The notes under the pieces: model-generated | The model's input: only the letters and a program-made list of their open reading frames with translations | Databases searched by the model: none | What the model was told of the DNA's origin: nothing | Origin: Promethearchaeota archaeon | GTDB taxonomy: Archaea; Asgardarchaeota; Lokiarchaeia; Sigyniarchaeales; SOKP01 | DNA length: 64,000 nucleotides | Direction of reading: 5' to 3' | Assembly (NCBI GenBank): GCA_016840165.1 | Contig: JAEOSU010000072.1 | Location: forward strand, 62,001 to 126,000 | Made by a program: the position numbers and the translations under genes | Shown here: positions 18,062 through 27,070 of the stretch, one piece after another | How the letters are laid out: every line of letters starts with the position of its first letter | How positions within the stretch are numbered: the first letter of the stretch is position 1

Positions 18062-19285
18062 ATGAGAAAAGTTGCGATTATTGGTGTGGGACACACTAAG
18101 TTTGGTGTCTTAAAAGAGAAAGATTTGCTTGATTTATTGTGCGATGCTTCACTAGAAGCTCTGGAAGATTCAAATACAACAGAAAAAGAATTTGATTCAG
18201 TATATGTTGGAGCTATGTGTCCAGGGGAATTTAATCATGTTTCAGGAATTTCAAGTGCTTTGGTGGACAGGATAAGTTTATTGCCTGCTGCTTCAGATCG
18301 GATTGAAAATGGACCCGCCAGCGGAGGTTCAGCTATAAAGGCAGGATTCCAAGCAATAGCTTCAGGAATGAGTGAGTTAGTATTAGTAGTGGGAGGAGAA
18401 AAGATGACTCATATTGATATTCCAGGATTTATAACTTCAATAGTCGCGACAATCACTCACTCAGAAGCTGAAAGAATCCATGGAGTTTCCTTGCCATCGT
18501 TCGGTGGATTACTGACTAGGGCTTATTTAGAAAAGTATAATGCGAAACTCGAATGGATTTCTGATATTGCCATTAAGAATCATAAAAATGGTACTTTAAA
18601 TCCAAACGCACACTTCCAGCGCAGTATCGAGGATTTTATGAAAAGTGCCATAAAAAAGGGAAAAGGAGACTGGCAGAGTGTCTATGAATTTCTTGAAGAC
18701 GATAAGGTAAATCCCATAATCGCAGATCCCTTACGATTATTTCATATTTGTCCTATTTCCGATGGAGCTGCCGCCTTGGTGCTCTGTAATGCTGAAACAG
18801 CAAAAAGATATTGCGATACTCCGGTCATTATTTCAGGCATTGGTCAAGCGACGGATACTCATATAATCTATGAACGAGAAGAGATGACTGAACTCAAAGC
18901 GCTGAAGATTGCCTCCTCTCAGGCATATAGAATGGCAAAAAAGAGTCCAGATGATATCGATGTATGTGAATTGCATGATGCTTTTGAAATTTTAGAGGCT
19001 GTACAAAGCGAAGATATGGGGTTTTTTGAAAAAGGTGAGGGGGCAAAAGCTGCCCATGAAGGTTTAACTGAAATAGGAGGTAAGATTCCGGTCAATCCTT
19101 CAGGAGGGTTGAAAGCACGAGGACATCCCTTAGGAGCCACTGGTATTGCTCAAGTGGTTGAATTATTTTGGCAATTACGAGGAGAAGCAGGAAAAAGACA
19201 AGTTGAAGGTGCTGAAACGGGGATAACATGCAATTTTGGTGGATTTGGGAATAATATATTATCAATATTGGTAGAAAGAATCTGA
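18062..19285 (+). CDS. Thiolase-like protein without the acyl-accepting cysteine
   Basis: The fold is that of SCP-x/archaeal thiolases: MRKVAIIGVGHTKFG at the start, LVVGGEKM after the nucleophile helix, ELHDAFEI, and the GHPLGATG loop with the catalytic His. At the cysteine position (normally CASGG) this protein reads NGPASGG, with Pro85. The C-terminal cysteine segment CNFGGFG is kept. Classical thiolysis through an acyl-Cys is therefore unlikely. ATG at 18062 is preferred over TTG at 18044 because the family begins at this Met. The DUF35 gene at 20217 may encode its partner, separated by a JAMM gene on the other strand. Confidence 0.85.
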   Translation: MRKVAIIGVGHTKFGVLKEKDLLDLLCDASLEALEDSNTTEKEFDSVYVGAMCPGEFNHVSGISSALVDRISLLPAASDRIENGPASGGSAIKAGFQAIASGMSELVLVVGGEKMTHIDIPGFITSIVATITHSEAERIHGVSLPSFGGLLTRAYLEKYNAKLEWISDIAIKNHKNGTLNPNAHFQRSIEDFMKSAIKKGKGDWQSVYEFLEDDKVNPIIADPLRLFHICPISDGAAALVLCNAETAKRYCDTPVIISGIGQATDTHIIYEREEMTELKALKIASSQAYRMAKKSPDDIDVCELHDAFEILEAVQSEDMGFFEKGEGAKAAHEGLTEIGGKIPVNPSGGLKARGHPLGATGIAQVVELFWQLRGEAGKRQVEGAETGITCNFGGFGNNILSILVERI

Positions 19286-19356
19286 TTTTAGAGAAAGTAG
19301 GATATAATAGATCTTATACTATCTTTAAACCACTTTAAAGGTTAATTAAATTAGCA

Positions 19357-20022
19357 TTAATAAATCACTATAAATTGAAGTTCTGATCCATTTTTATCAT
19401 AACATTTAATATTGTTTAAAGTATATGGAAATCCTACAATAAAGTTAGCACTATTCCGTTTAAATACATGATTTAAATCTTGTAATGAAGGGTTTAAATT
19501 ACCAGACGGATGTGAGTGAATTGTTCCTTGATAATACTGATTTGTAGGGAGTCTAGTAGGAAAAAATACACTTGAACTCCTTGAAGTGATCGCACCTGGT
19601 GGTAAAATAAACTCTGTAAATATTTCGTTTACCATCTTCAGGATGCCTAAAAATTCTTTTGGATGATGCTCACGACATAAAGCTAAAAATCCATCTAATA
19701 ACTCCCTTTTTATTTTAACTTTTTTTGATTGTAGATTTTCTAAAATAGAAACAATTTCATTAATAACATCTAAAATAGACTTAGTCTTACTTCTTTTCCA
19801 GTTTTTTAAAGAAACGACATCATTATACAACTTTTTATATATTTTCCCAGTTTGATTAATAAGCTTAACTCTTGGTTTTTTGGGATATTTAGAATAATCA
19901 ATATCAACAATAATCCCCTTGTTTAGTTCAATTTTAACATGGGAAATATTATTTCCATAAGTTTCAGTATTAGGAAAATATTTTATAATATTTTGATATT
20001 GTTTCTCAATTTTTGTAAACAT
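19357..20022 (-). CDS. JAMM metalloprotease with E2/RWD-like N-terminal domain
   Basis: The C-terminal half is a JAB1/MPN/Mov34 isopeptidase domain: Glu123 in PKEFLGIL, then HSHPSG and SLQD, giving H169, H171, S179 and D182 with the exact HxHx7SxxD spacing. The first 100 residues resemble a ubiquitin-conjugating-enzyme or RWD fold: a beta run, SKYPKKPRVKL where E2s have YPxxPP, and NWKRSKTKSILDVINEI where E2s have the W-x-P-S-x-T-I-x-x-V-L helix. There is no cysteine in that half, so it would be inactive, like UEV or RWD domains. I infer a domain that recruits a ubiquitin-like conjugate to the peptidase. No ubiquitin, E1 or active E2 gene is in the window. Confidence 0.8.
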   Translation of the reverse strand: MFTKIEKQYQNIIKYFPNTETYGNNISHVKIELNKGIIVDIDYSKYPKKPRVKLINQTGKIYKKLYNDVVSLKNWKRSKTKSILDVINEIVSILENLQSKKVKIKRELLDGFLALCREHHPKEFLGILKMVNEIFTEFILPPGAITSRSSSVFFPTRLPTNQYYQGTIHSHPSGNLNPSLQDLNHVFKRNSANFIVGFPYTLNNIKCYDKNGSELQFIVIY

Positions 20023-20216
20023 TATGGTAAAATCAAATCAACCTTAAAAGAGATTGTTTAAGAGAGCTTATGCTTTATTAAAAATTTATTGATTACATAT
20101 TTAAACTTAAAAGAACAATAATAGAAATAAACAAAATTAAGATCTCAATGACTTGTTTTTTCTATAAAATTTTATAGTAATGAAAGTCTAATAATTCACT
20201 AAGAAACATAAAAAAC

Positions 20217-20573
20217 ATGAATTTAATGTCAAACAATAAAAAAATAAAGGCAGTAAAATGTCATAATTGCGGATTAATTCAACATTATTCCCATTTAAGA
20301 TGCCTTAATTGTAAGAGTGAAAGCTTTGAAGATATAGAAGCTACTGGAGGGTGTAGGTTAATTACATTTACCATTTTGACTGCAGTTCCCACAGAATTTT
20401 TAGAGAAGAGGCCATATGGATTGGGGATCGTAGAATTTGAAAATGGGGTGAGAGCTATTGGACAAATCACTACTCAAAAGGATCTTAAAACTGGTATGAA
20501 ATTAAGACCTATATTTAAAGTAATTAAAATGGGTGGAAAGCAAATTCATACTTATCTATTTGAACCTTATTAA
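20217..20573 (+). CDS. DUF35 zinc-ribbon/OB-fold acyl-CoA-associated protein
   Basis: The 118-residue protein has a rubredoxin-like zinc ribbon (C15, C18, C29, C32) followed by an OB-fold with PYGLGIVEFENGVRAIGQI, the DUF35 hallmark. DUF35 proteins form complexes with thiolase-fold enzymes in archaea and actinobacteria. It lies 33 bases before the methylmalonyl-CoA mutase gene on the same strand and about 0.9 kb after a cysteine-less thiolase-like gene, so the two may be partners. A second ATG four codons in is an alternative start. Confidence 0.87.
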   Translation: MNLMSNNKKIKAVKCHNCGLIQHYSHLRCLNCKSESFEDIEATGGCRLITFTILTAVPTEFLEKRPYGLGIVEFENGVRAIGQITTQKDLKTGMKLRPIFKVIKMGGKQIHTYLFEPY

Positions 20574-20606
20574 ATTTAAATTCATTTTAAAAACCAATTA
20601 ATTTGT

Positions 20607-22295
20607 GTGAGTAAAAAAATGTATTCAAATGATGAATTGAAAAAGATTAAATCAGAAAAAGAAGAATGGGAGAAAGATGTGTTATCTGAATATATCAAGA
20701 GGGGCGAACGTAAGGATTCGTTTGAAACACCCTCAGGTATTCCATTAAACCATATATATAGTCCTATTGATATAGAAAGAACTCATTATCTGGAAGATCT
20801 TGGATTTCCAGGGAAGGCTCCTTTTACCCGTGGTGTATATCCCAATATGTATCGGGGAAGAATATGGACCATGAGACAATATGCTGGATTTGCTGATGCT
20901 AAAAAAACCAATGAAAGATTTAAATATTTAATATCTCAAGGTCAAAAGGGTCTTTCAATTGCTTTCGATCTGCCAACACAAATGGGTTACAACTCGGATA
21001 ATCAAATTTGTTTAGGAGAAGTAGGAAGAGTTGGAGTAACTATTAATTCTTTGAGCGATTTTGAACAGATATTTGAAGGAATTCCCTTAGATAAAGTCTC
21101 TACGAGTATGACTATTAATGCACCCGCTTCAGTTTTATTAGCTATGTACATCGCAGTTGGAGAAAAACAAGGGTTAAAGCCGGAGCAACTACAAGGAACT
21201 GTTCAAAATGATATTCTAAAGGAATATGTTGCAAGAGGGACTTATATATTTCCTCCAAAACCTTCCTTGAGATTAGTCGCTGATGTCATCGAATATTGTT
21301 CTCAATATCTCCCAAGATTCAATACAATTTCAATAAGTGGCTATCATATGCGAGAGGCGGGATGTAACGCTATTCAAGAAATTGCTTTTACATTAGCGGA
21401 TGGCATATCATATGTGGGCGAAGTTGTCAAACGGGGTATCGATATTGATGAATTTGCACCGAGATTATCGTTTTTTTTTACTACACATAATTACTTTTTT
21501 GAAGAAATTGCTAAGTTAAGAGCAGCTCGAAAACTATGGGCAAAAATTATGAAAGAAAGATTCCATGCGAAAGATGAAAACTCCTTAAGATTAAGATTCC
21601 ACACTCAAACAGCAGGAGTAACTTTGACAGCTCAACAACCTAACGTAAACATTATTCGTGTTACCCTTCAAGCGTTAGCAGCTGTTCTTGGAGGCACACA
21701 ATCTCTTCATACATGTGGTGCTGATGAGGCTTTAGCGATACCAACAGAAGATTCGGTGCGAATTTCATTGAGAACTCAACAAGTATTAGCTCATGAGAGC
21801 GGAATAACTGATGTAGTAGATCCATTAGGTGGGTCATATTATGTTGAATACCTTACCTTACAATTAGAGCAAAAAGCAATGGAATATATTGAGAAGATTG
21901 ATAAGATGGGCGGTATGCCTGAGGCTATCGAAAAAGCTTTTATTCAACACGAGATTCTTAATAATGCTTACCATGATCAAAAGGAAATTGATGATGGAAA
22001 GCGAAATGTGGTTGGGGTAAATCTTTTTGTTACAGAAAAGGAGTCCAAAATTGAAACTTTTAAACATGATAAAGATGAGGAGAAGCAAATAATTCAAAAA
22101 TTATCCGAATTTAAAAAGAACCGTAATGCAGAATTAGTGAAAGAGAAGCTAGAAAAACTAAAAAATGTTGCTAGGTCTTCTGATAACATTATACCTGTCA
22201 TGATTGAGACCGTAAAATCTTATGCTACAATTGAAGAAATTTGTAATGTTCTTAGAGAAGAATTTGGCGAATATAAAGCACCAGAAATTCTTTAA
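20607..22295 (+). CDS. mcmA1: Methylmalonyl-CoA mutase, catalytic (alpha) subunit
   Basis: The 562-residue protein matches the substrate-binding TIM barrel of methylmalonyl-CoA mutase: PGKAPFTRGVYPNMYRGR at the N-terminus, ISQGQKGLSIAFDLPTQMGY, and QGTVQNDILKEY. It interconverts methylmalonyl-CoA and succinyl-CoA with adenosylcobalamin. The cobalamin-binding domain is absent, as usual for split archaeal enzymes, and no small B12 subunit or epimerase gene is in the window. Translation seems to begin at GTG 20607; ATG at 20619 is possible. The DUF35 gene precedes it closely. Confidence 0.93.
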   Translation: MSKKMYSNDELKKIKSEKEEWEKDVLSEYIKRGERKDSFETPSGIPLNHIYSPIDIERTHYLEDLGFPGKAPFTRGVYPNMYRGRIWTMRQYAGFADAKKTNERFKYLISQGQKGLSIAFDLPTQMGYNSDNQICLGEVGRVGVTINSLSDFEQIFEGIPLDKVSTSMTINAPASVLLAMYIAVGEKQGLKPEQLQGTVQNDILKEYVARGTYIFPPKPSLRLVADVIEYCSQYLPRFNTISISGYHMREAGCNAIQEIAFTLADGISYVGEVVKRGIDIDEFAPRLSFFFTTHNYFFEEIAKLRAARKLWAKIMKERFHAKDENSLRLRFHTQTAGVTLTAQQPNVNIIRVTLQALAAVLGGTQSLHTCGADEALAIPTEDSVRISLRTQQVLAHESGITDVVDPLGGSYYVEYLTLQLEQKAMEYIEKIDKMGGMPEAIEKAFIQHEILNNAYHDQKEIDDGKRNVVGVNLFVTEKESKIETFKHDKDEEKQIIQKLSEFKKNRNAELVKEKLEKLKNVARSSDNIIPVMIETVKSYATIEEICNVLREEFGEYKAPEIL

Positions 22296-22331
22296 TAATT
22301 TTATTTTTCAGAGAAAATTAATAGAATATTC

Positions 22332-22823
22332 ATGATTAAAATGTCGAAATATCATATGCAAAAATATGAACGGCAAATTAAAGATATAGGGGTTATTAGT
22401 AATATTCTTAATAATGGAAAATATGCAAGCATAGCTATGTGCCGTAATAATGAACCGTATATAGTAACTCTAAGTTATGGCTATGATACTTTAAAGAATG
22501 CGCTATACTTTCATAGCGCAAAAGAAGGGTTAAAGTTTGAATTTATTCGGACTAATTCACTTGTGTGTGGTACTGTTATAGAAGATAACGGCTATAAAAC
22601 TAATCAATGTTCTCATGGATATCGATCGGTAGTGTTTTGGGGGGAGATGAATCTAATTCATGATCTTAGAGAAAAAAAGCACGGTTTTGAAATAATGATT
22701 AATCAGTTAGAAGAGAATCCAAATAAGATTAAAAAACGATTCTTAGAAAATCAAAGTAGCTATGAACATACATCCATACTTCGCTTAGATATAAAAGATA
22801 TTATGGGGAAAACTAATGAGTAA
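22332..22823 (+). CDS. Pyridoxamine 5'-phosphate oxidase-fold flavin-binding protein
   Basis: The 163-residue protein has the split-barrel FMN-binding pattern of the PNPOx/NimA group: GKYASIAMCRNNEPYIVTLSY, then ALYFHSAKEGLKFEFI, then SVVFWGEMNLI. Members bind FMN, F420 or heme and carry out varied reductions. It follows the mutase gene by 36 bases on the same strand and may be cotranscribed. The exact reaction cannot be stated. A second in-frame ATG lies three codons downstream. Confidence 0.78.
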   Translation: MIKMSKYHMQKYERQIKDIGVISNILNNGKYASIAMCRNNEPYIVTLSYGYDTLKNALYFHSAKEGLKFEFIRTNSLVCGTVIEDNGYKTNQCSHGYRSVVFWGEMNLIHDLREKKHGFEIMINQLEENPNKIKKRFLENQSSYEHTSILRLDIKDIMGKTNE

Positions 22824-22888
22824 TTTAATAGATTTAAGAGGTATTGTAAAACGCAAATTTTTTTTTGAATACTATATTTGTGACTAAC

Positions 22889-23065
22889 ATGGAACCTGCT
22901 GAAGAAAAAAAAATTGTTGATGATATCATAAAAAATAGACGTTTATCTTACTCTATAGAGATTCTAGAGGTTGAGGGAGATAAATATACGGTAAGAAATA
23001 ATTTTGGCTCTACGATTGTGTACTATAAGAAAGGTAAAAATTATCTTCTTGAAGATGAATTATAA
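22889..23065 (+). CDS. Small acidic protein of unknown function
   Basis: A 58-residue frame from ATG 22889 to TAA 23063-23065. It is charged and soluble, with an N-terminal helix (AEEKKIVDDIIKNRR) followed by short beta-like stretches (YSIEILEVEGDKYTVRN). Earlier TTG (22865) and GTG (22880) codons are in frame. It follows the flavin-binding protein by about 65 bases on the same strand. The codon pattern and length are compatible with a gene, but I recognise no family. Confidence 0.45.
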   Translation: MEPAEEKKIVDDIIKNRRLSYSIEILEVEGDKYTVRNNFGSTIVYYKKGKNYLLEDEL

Positions 23066-23262
23066 TATATTTTACTAATTTTTTTCGCGCTCCATCTATT
23101 TATAAATTAATAAGCCACTTTTTTAATAAAGAATAAAAATCATTATTGGGTACTTTTAAAGATATTAAGACTAATAAATTAATAACGATAAAAATATAAG
23201 AATATAATTTTATTACTTAATCATAAGAGCATAGTTTTTTTTGCTGTTCGAGGCCATATCAT

Positions 23263-24426
23263 ATGAGAAAAAGGAAATTATCATCAGTAGCATCCGAAAA
23301 TGCTCAAAAAGAAAAATTTAGAGCGATAATTGATAATGCAACTTCATTATCTATGTATAACGAGAAAAAAAGAGCAGTATGTATAATCAAAAAGAATTTG
23401 GCTAAAGATTATGAAATAGAAGTGGATGCATCTGAAGCTCCCGTTCTTAACAAACTGATGAATGAACCTGAACCTTATGAAACTTCAATGGCAGAGATAA
23501 AAATACTTGAACAAGAAATATTTCCACTTATCGATTCTTTCAAAACAGTATTCGGGGAAGAAAAAGATTTAAAATTACACTCCATCAAATTAGCTGTTGG
23601 TGGAAGCATTAATGATTATGTAACAATCCAAGAAAGAGATTTAGAAAAATATGATGTGAATCCTACTTTAACAGGTTTAAGAGATTTTGTTAAAGAAAAT
23701 AATGAGAGTATTCTAGGATTTTTGGATAGTGAATATATCAGTGAAGAGGGAAATGTAATTTATTTAAGTTGTGGAAAGAAAAATGTCACCGATAACATCT
23801 ATTCCTTTAAAATAAAAATCCTTGCTTCAATGCAACAACGTTCATACTTTTTACAGCAAGAGCATAAATATTATGGACTTCAACTTTTCATAATGATTGA
23901 GTCAAGAAAAGCTAATGACGATAAACTCCTTGAATTTTTAAAGGAGCTAGGTATAGATTGGGAACTAATATTTTTTCGAAGACGTTTGGCTATTCATGAT
24001 TGGACCGAAATAGAATGTGAAAAAGATTCTGAAAACCTTAAAAGCTTTATTCGAGCAAAATATAATAATTTAAACTATTTTGATATCAATAATATTATTC
24101 GGTTAATGGCCAAAAACGAATTGCCATTTAAAGTAGTCGATAAAATGGGATCCTTATTATTTAAGATGAAATCGGAAAGAGCTCAACAAATCCAAGAGAA
24201 AAAACTTGATACTAATCGGTATCAAGAGGATGTTTATATGAATAATTCAATCGATAATAACTCTCGTGTCATTGATGAATATTCGCTCACTCTTAAGAAG
24301 GCGGAGATCGCAGCTGCCGCTAATATCGCTTGTGCATATTTAGGGATTCATAAGGAAATTACTTTCGACAGGGATATTTCAGTTGATGACGTAATCAAAT
24401 ATCAAGAAGAACTAACGAATTTATGA
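23263..24426 (+). CDS. Soluble protein of unknown function
   Basis: The 387-residue protein has no signal peptide or membrane segment. The central part alternates hydrophobic strands and helices (IKILASMQQRSYF, YGLQLFIMIES, WELIFFRRRLAIHDW), suggesting an alpha/beta domain. The last third is helical and rich in Asn and charged residues, ending in an alanine-rich helix (AEIAAAANIACAYLG). I find no catalytic motif. It is preceded by about 200 bases without a gene, containing a T-run at 23079-23085 that may end the upstream unit. Confidence 0.65.
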   Translation: MRKRKLSSVASENAQKEKFRAIIDNATSLSMYNEKKRAVCIIKKNLAKDYEIEVDASEAPVLNKLMNEPEPYETSMAEIKILEQEIFPLIDSFKTVFGEEKDLKLHSIKLAVGGSINDYVTIQERDLEKYDVNPTLTGLRDFVKENNESILGFLDSEYISEEGNVIYLSCGKKNVTDNIYSFKIKILASMQQRSYFLQQEHKYYGLQLFIMIESRKANDDKLLEFLKELGIDWELIFFRRRLAIHDWTEIECEKDSENLKSFIRAKYNNLNYFDINNIIRLMAKNELPFKVVDKMGSLLFKMKSERAQQIQEKKLDTNRYQEDVYMNNSIDNNSRVIDEYSLTLKKAEIAAAANIACAYLGIHKEITFDRDISVDDVIKYQEELTNL

Positions 24427-24453
24427 AAGAAAAAAAAGAGTTACTTATCCTTT

Positions 24454-25449
24454 TTAATTGATTTTATAGGATTGTTTTAATAAGTTATGATTAAGTTCTC
24501 CAACCGTTATCGATTTTCCAGTTTTAATATTTGTAACTGTGTATTGAGCAGGAGCAAATAAACCAGGATCTATCGCATAAAAATCATAATTTGCTTTTTT
24601 AAATGTTTCTAAAAAGGGCTCCCCATAACTTGGGGAAGTGTTTGCTGGAGCTTTTTTAAGAAGATCAAACAATTCAGGTTCATTTTCTTTCTCTACTTCA
24701 ATGGTATAATATGTCATTCCAGCAGCACTAATCGAATCGTTTGTTCTGCCCATTGCTCCAAGATCATCTTTTGCAATTGGAGCGATTGTTGTAGTTCCGA
24801 ATCCATCCTTCAATACATCTAATGGAAAATGTATCTCATGAAGCTTATGAATTCCCGTCTCAACAATTCTTGCGGCTACTTGAATTGATCCTGTCAAACA
24901 GGCGGTCGGAGCATAGACTGCATAAGTACTTTTAGTATCTACTCCACATTTACTGGCAATTATTTCCATTACTTCCTCATTAGGCATTTTAGATGTTTCA
25001 AAGACTATAACCGCACAATCAGAATCATCTGTATAGTCAATTTCCTCGAATAATTTTTCTGCTTTAGCTTTTGATCTGGCAGGTCCTGATCCCAATGATT
25101 GAAAAACTACTTTTTTTTTCATCTCTCCATCTTTTTCAACTTCTTTTTTTAGTTTCACATTCCAACCAGCTAATTGGGAAGCCATACAAGCAATAATAGG
25201 TTCCGAGGTATAAACATTTACACTTGGTATGTAATGGCCATCTAAATCATACCATGAAAAATCAACAGTGCCTAGTCCACCCATACATATCTCACCGACT
25301 AATTTTCCACCTTCCCATGAAGCATTGCTCATATTCAATACGGTAGAACCATTGCCCAGTTTATGAATTTCTGCCTTATACAATTCCTTGCTATTGATAA
25401 TCTTCTCAATTAATTTCAGGGTAAGATTATTAATTTTTACATGATGCAT
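24454..25449 (-). CDS. mch: Methenyl-tetrahydromethanopterin cyclohydrolase
   Basis: Mch hydrolyses methenyl-H4MPT+ to N5-formyl-H4MPT, or the reverse, in the methyl branch of the archaeal Wood-Ljungdahl pathway. The sequence follows the family along its length: GEICMGGLGTVDFSW, PIIACMASQLAGW, FQSLGSGPARS, YAVYAPTACLTGS and DGFGTTTIAPI. The length is about 331, the normal size. GTG at 25458 is in frame, but ATG at 25449 gives the usual N-terminus. Mtd and Ftr of the same branch lie 11-13 kb away in this window. Confidence 0.95.
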   Translation of the reverse strand: MHHVKINNLTLKLIEKIINSKELYKAEIHKLGNGSTVLNMSNASWEGGKLVGEICMGGLGTVDFSWYDLDGHYIPSVNVYTSEPIIACMASQLAGWNVKLKKEVEKDGEMKKKVVFQSLGSGPARSKAKAEKLFEEIDYTDDSDCAVIVFETSKMPNEEVMEIIASKCGVDTKSTYAVYAPTACLTGSIQVAARIVETGIHKLHEIHFPLDVLKDGFGTTTIAPIAKDDLGAMGRTNDSISAAGMTYYTIEVEKENEPELFDLLKKAPANTSPSYGEPFLETFKKANYDFYAIDPGLFAPAQYTVTNIKTGKSITVGELNHNLLKQSYKIN

Positions 25450-25543
25450 TTTATACACGTCATTCTTAAAATTTAATTGGGTATTTATTTTTAAATTATT
25501 AATTTAATATATTAACCTTAGTTCATATTAAAGTTTTACAGCA

Positions 25544-27064
25544 ATGAATGATATCAAAGAAAAAGCTGTTCTTTTAATGGCTGATATGGAAAAAACAAAA
25601 GATTTTTTTCTTCAAAATTATAAAAAAACTGAGTCCCCCGTATCTATTTATACCCATCTGGATGCAGATGGCTTAAGTTCTGGTGCAATTTTGGGAAAGG
25701 CACTTTATAATGAACATATTCCTTTTCAGATTACAGTGCTGAAGCAACTTGAATTAAATGAAATTAAAAAGATTGCGAGAAAAGTAAAGGAGTACCATAA
25801 TTTAATTATTTTTTCAGATTTTGGCAGTGGACAGTATCTCGAATTATCAAAGAATTTGAAGGTAAATGGTTTATCAATTCCCTATATTATCCTTGATCAT
25901 CATTTACCTCAACAAATAAGGGATAAATCTGATGAGGAGATAAAAGATATTTACGAGGAAACTCGACCATGGCATATTAATCCTTATTTCTATGGTATTA
26001 ATGGTAGCATTGAAGTTTCAGGAGCAGGAATGTGCTATTATTTTGCCAAAGCATTAAATGTACAAAATAAAAAGTTGGCTTCTATAGCCCTTGTCGGAGC
26101 TATTGGTGATATTCAAAATAAGGGAGAGAATGCCTCATTTAACGGATTAAATTCGCTTATTTTGAAGCAAGCTCTAGAACTTGAACAAGTAGAAATCATA
26201 AATGACTTGAATTTTTCATCAATAAAACCACTTAATGAGGCAATTGCCTATTCCTCCAGTATTAAATTAGCTGGTCTATCAGGGAATCCAAATAAAATGC
26301 TAAAATTTCTGCTAAAATTAGGGGTTATTATGGAAAAATCTGATGGTCAAATAAAAACTTTAAATGATCTATCTAAAGGAGAAAAGAAAAAATTAACCTC
26401 TGCTTTAATAGAATATGCTACCATTAAATTGGATATTGAACCAAGCGAGATTTATAAAAATCTGATTATCAATCGTTATATTTTGAAAAATGAAATAGTA
26501 GGGTCTGAACTGCATGATCTAAATGAATTTTCAAATTTATTGAATTCTTGTGGGCGAACAAATAATGGGTCGCTTGGAATTGCTATTGCCATGGGAGATA
26601 GACGTATAGCGTATCAAAAAGCGAAAGACAATTTAATTAAATATAAAAAATCTATAATGATCGCGCTACAATGGTTAAATGAGAATAAAATTATACAACA
26701 AAAAGAGTATATCCAATTTTTTGATGGAAAGGATATGATTAAGGAAATTATTGTTGGTACAATTGCTTCTATGCTAATATTGGACGAATCAAGCATCATT
26801 GATATAAATAAACCAATATTTGGATATGCTAAACGTGAAGAAGAGGCGGTCTATAAAGTATCTGGAAGAGCTCACCAAATTATAGTTGACAAGGGGATTA
26901 ATCTTTCGGAAGTGATTAGGAAGGCTTTGGAGATGTCGAGTCTGGAAGTTTTAGGGGGAGGGCATCCTCCTGCTGCAGGAACAAAGGTTCCTATTGACAA
27001 GATAAATATTTTTTTAGAGAACTGTAATCAAATAGTAAAGAATCAATTAGAAAAAGAGAAATAA
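25544..27064 (+). CDS. Archaeal RecJ-like DHH-family nuclease
   Basis: The 506-residue protein is a DHH/DHHA1 phosphoesterase. Motif I is HLDADGLSSG near residue 38, followed by IIFSDFGSGQ, LDHHLPQ (the DHH motif) and SGAGMCYYFAKA. The C-terminal DHHA1 domain ends with LGGGHPPAAGTKVP. Archaeal members include the GINS-associated nuclease and single-strand exonucleases used in replication and repair. It lies head-to-head with mch over 94 bases and is convergent with the beta-CASP RNase gene. Confidence 0.88.
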   Translation: MNDIKEKAVLLMADMEKTKDFFLQNYKKTESPVSIYTHLDADGLSSGAILGKALYNEHIPFQITVLKQLELNEIKKIARKVKEYHNLIIFSDFGSGQYLELSKNLKVNGLSIPYIILDHHLPQQIRDKSDEEIKDIYEETRPWHINPYFYGINGSIEVSGAGMCYYFAKALNVQNKKLASIALVGAIGDIQNKGENASFNGLNSLILKQALELEQVEIINDLNFSSIKPLNEAIAYSSSIKLAGLSGNPNKMLKFLLKLGVIMEKSDGQIKTLNDLSKGEKKKLTSALIEYATIKLDIEPSEIYKNLIINRYILKNEIVGSELHDLNEFSNLLNSCGRTNNGSLGIAIAMGDRRIAYQKAKDNLIKYKKSIMIALQWLNENKIIQQKEYIQFFDGKDMIKEIIVGTIASMLILDESSIIDINKPIFGYAKREEEAVYKVSGRAHQIIVDKGINLSEVIRKALEMSSLEVLGGGHPPAAGTKVPIDKINIFLENCNQIVKNQLEKEK

Positions 27065-27070
27065 CAATTT

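Noticed and set aside
23079..23085. T-run after the small acidic protein gene as a terminator feature
   Set aside because: Seven T in AT-rich DNA without other support; mentioned only as context.
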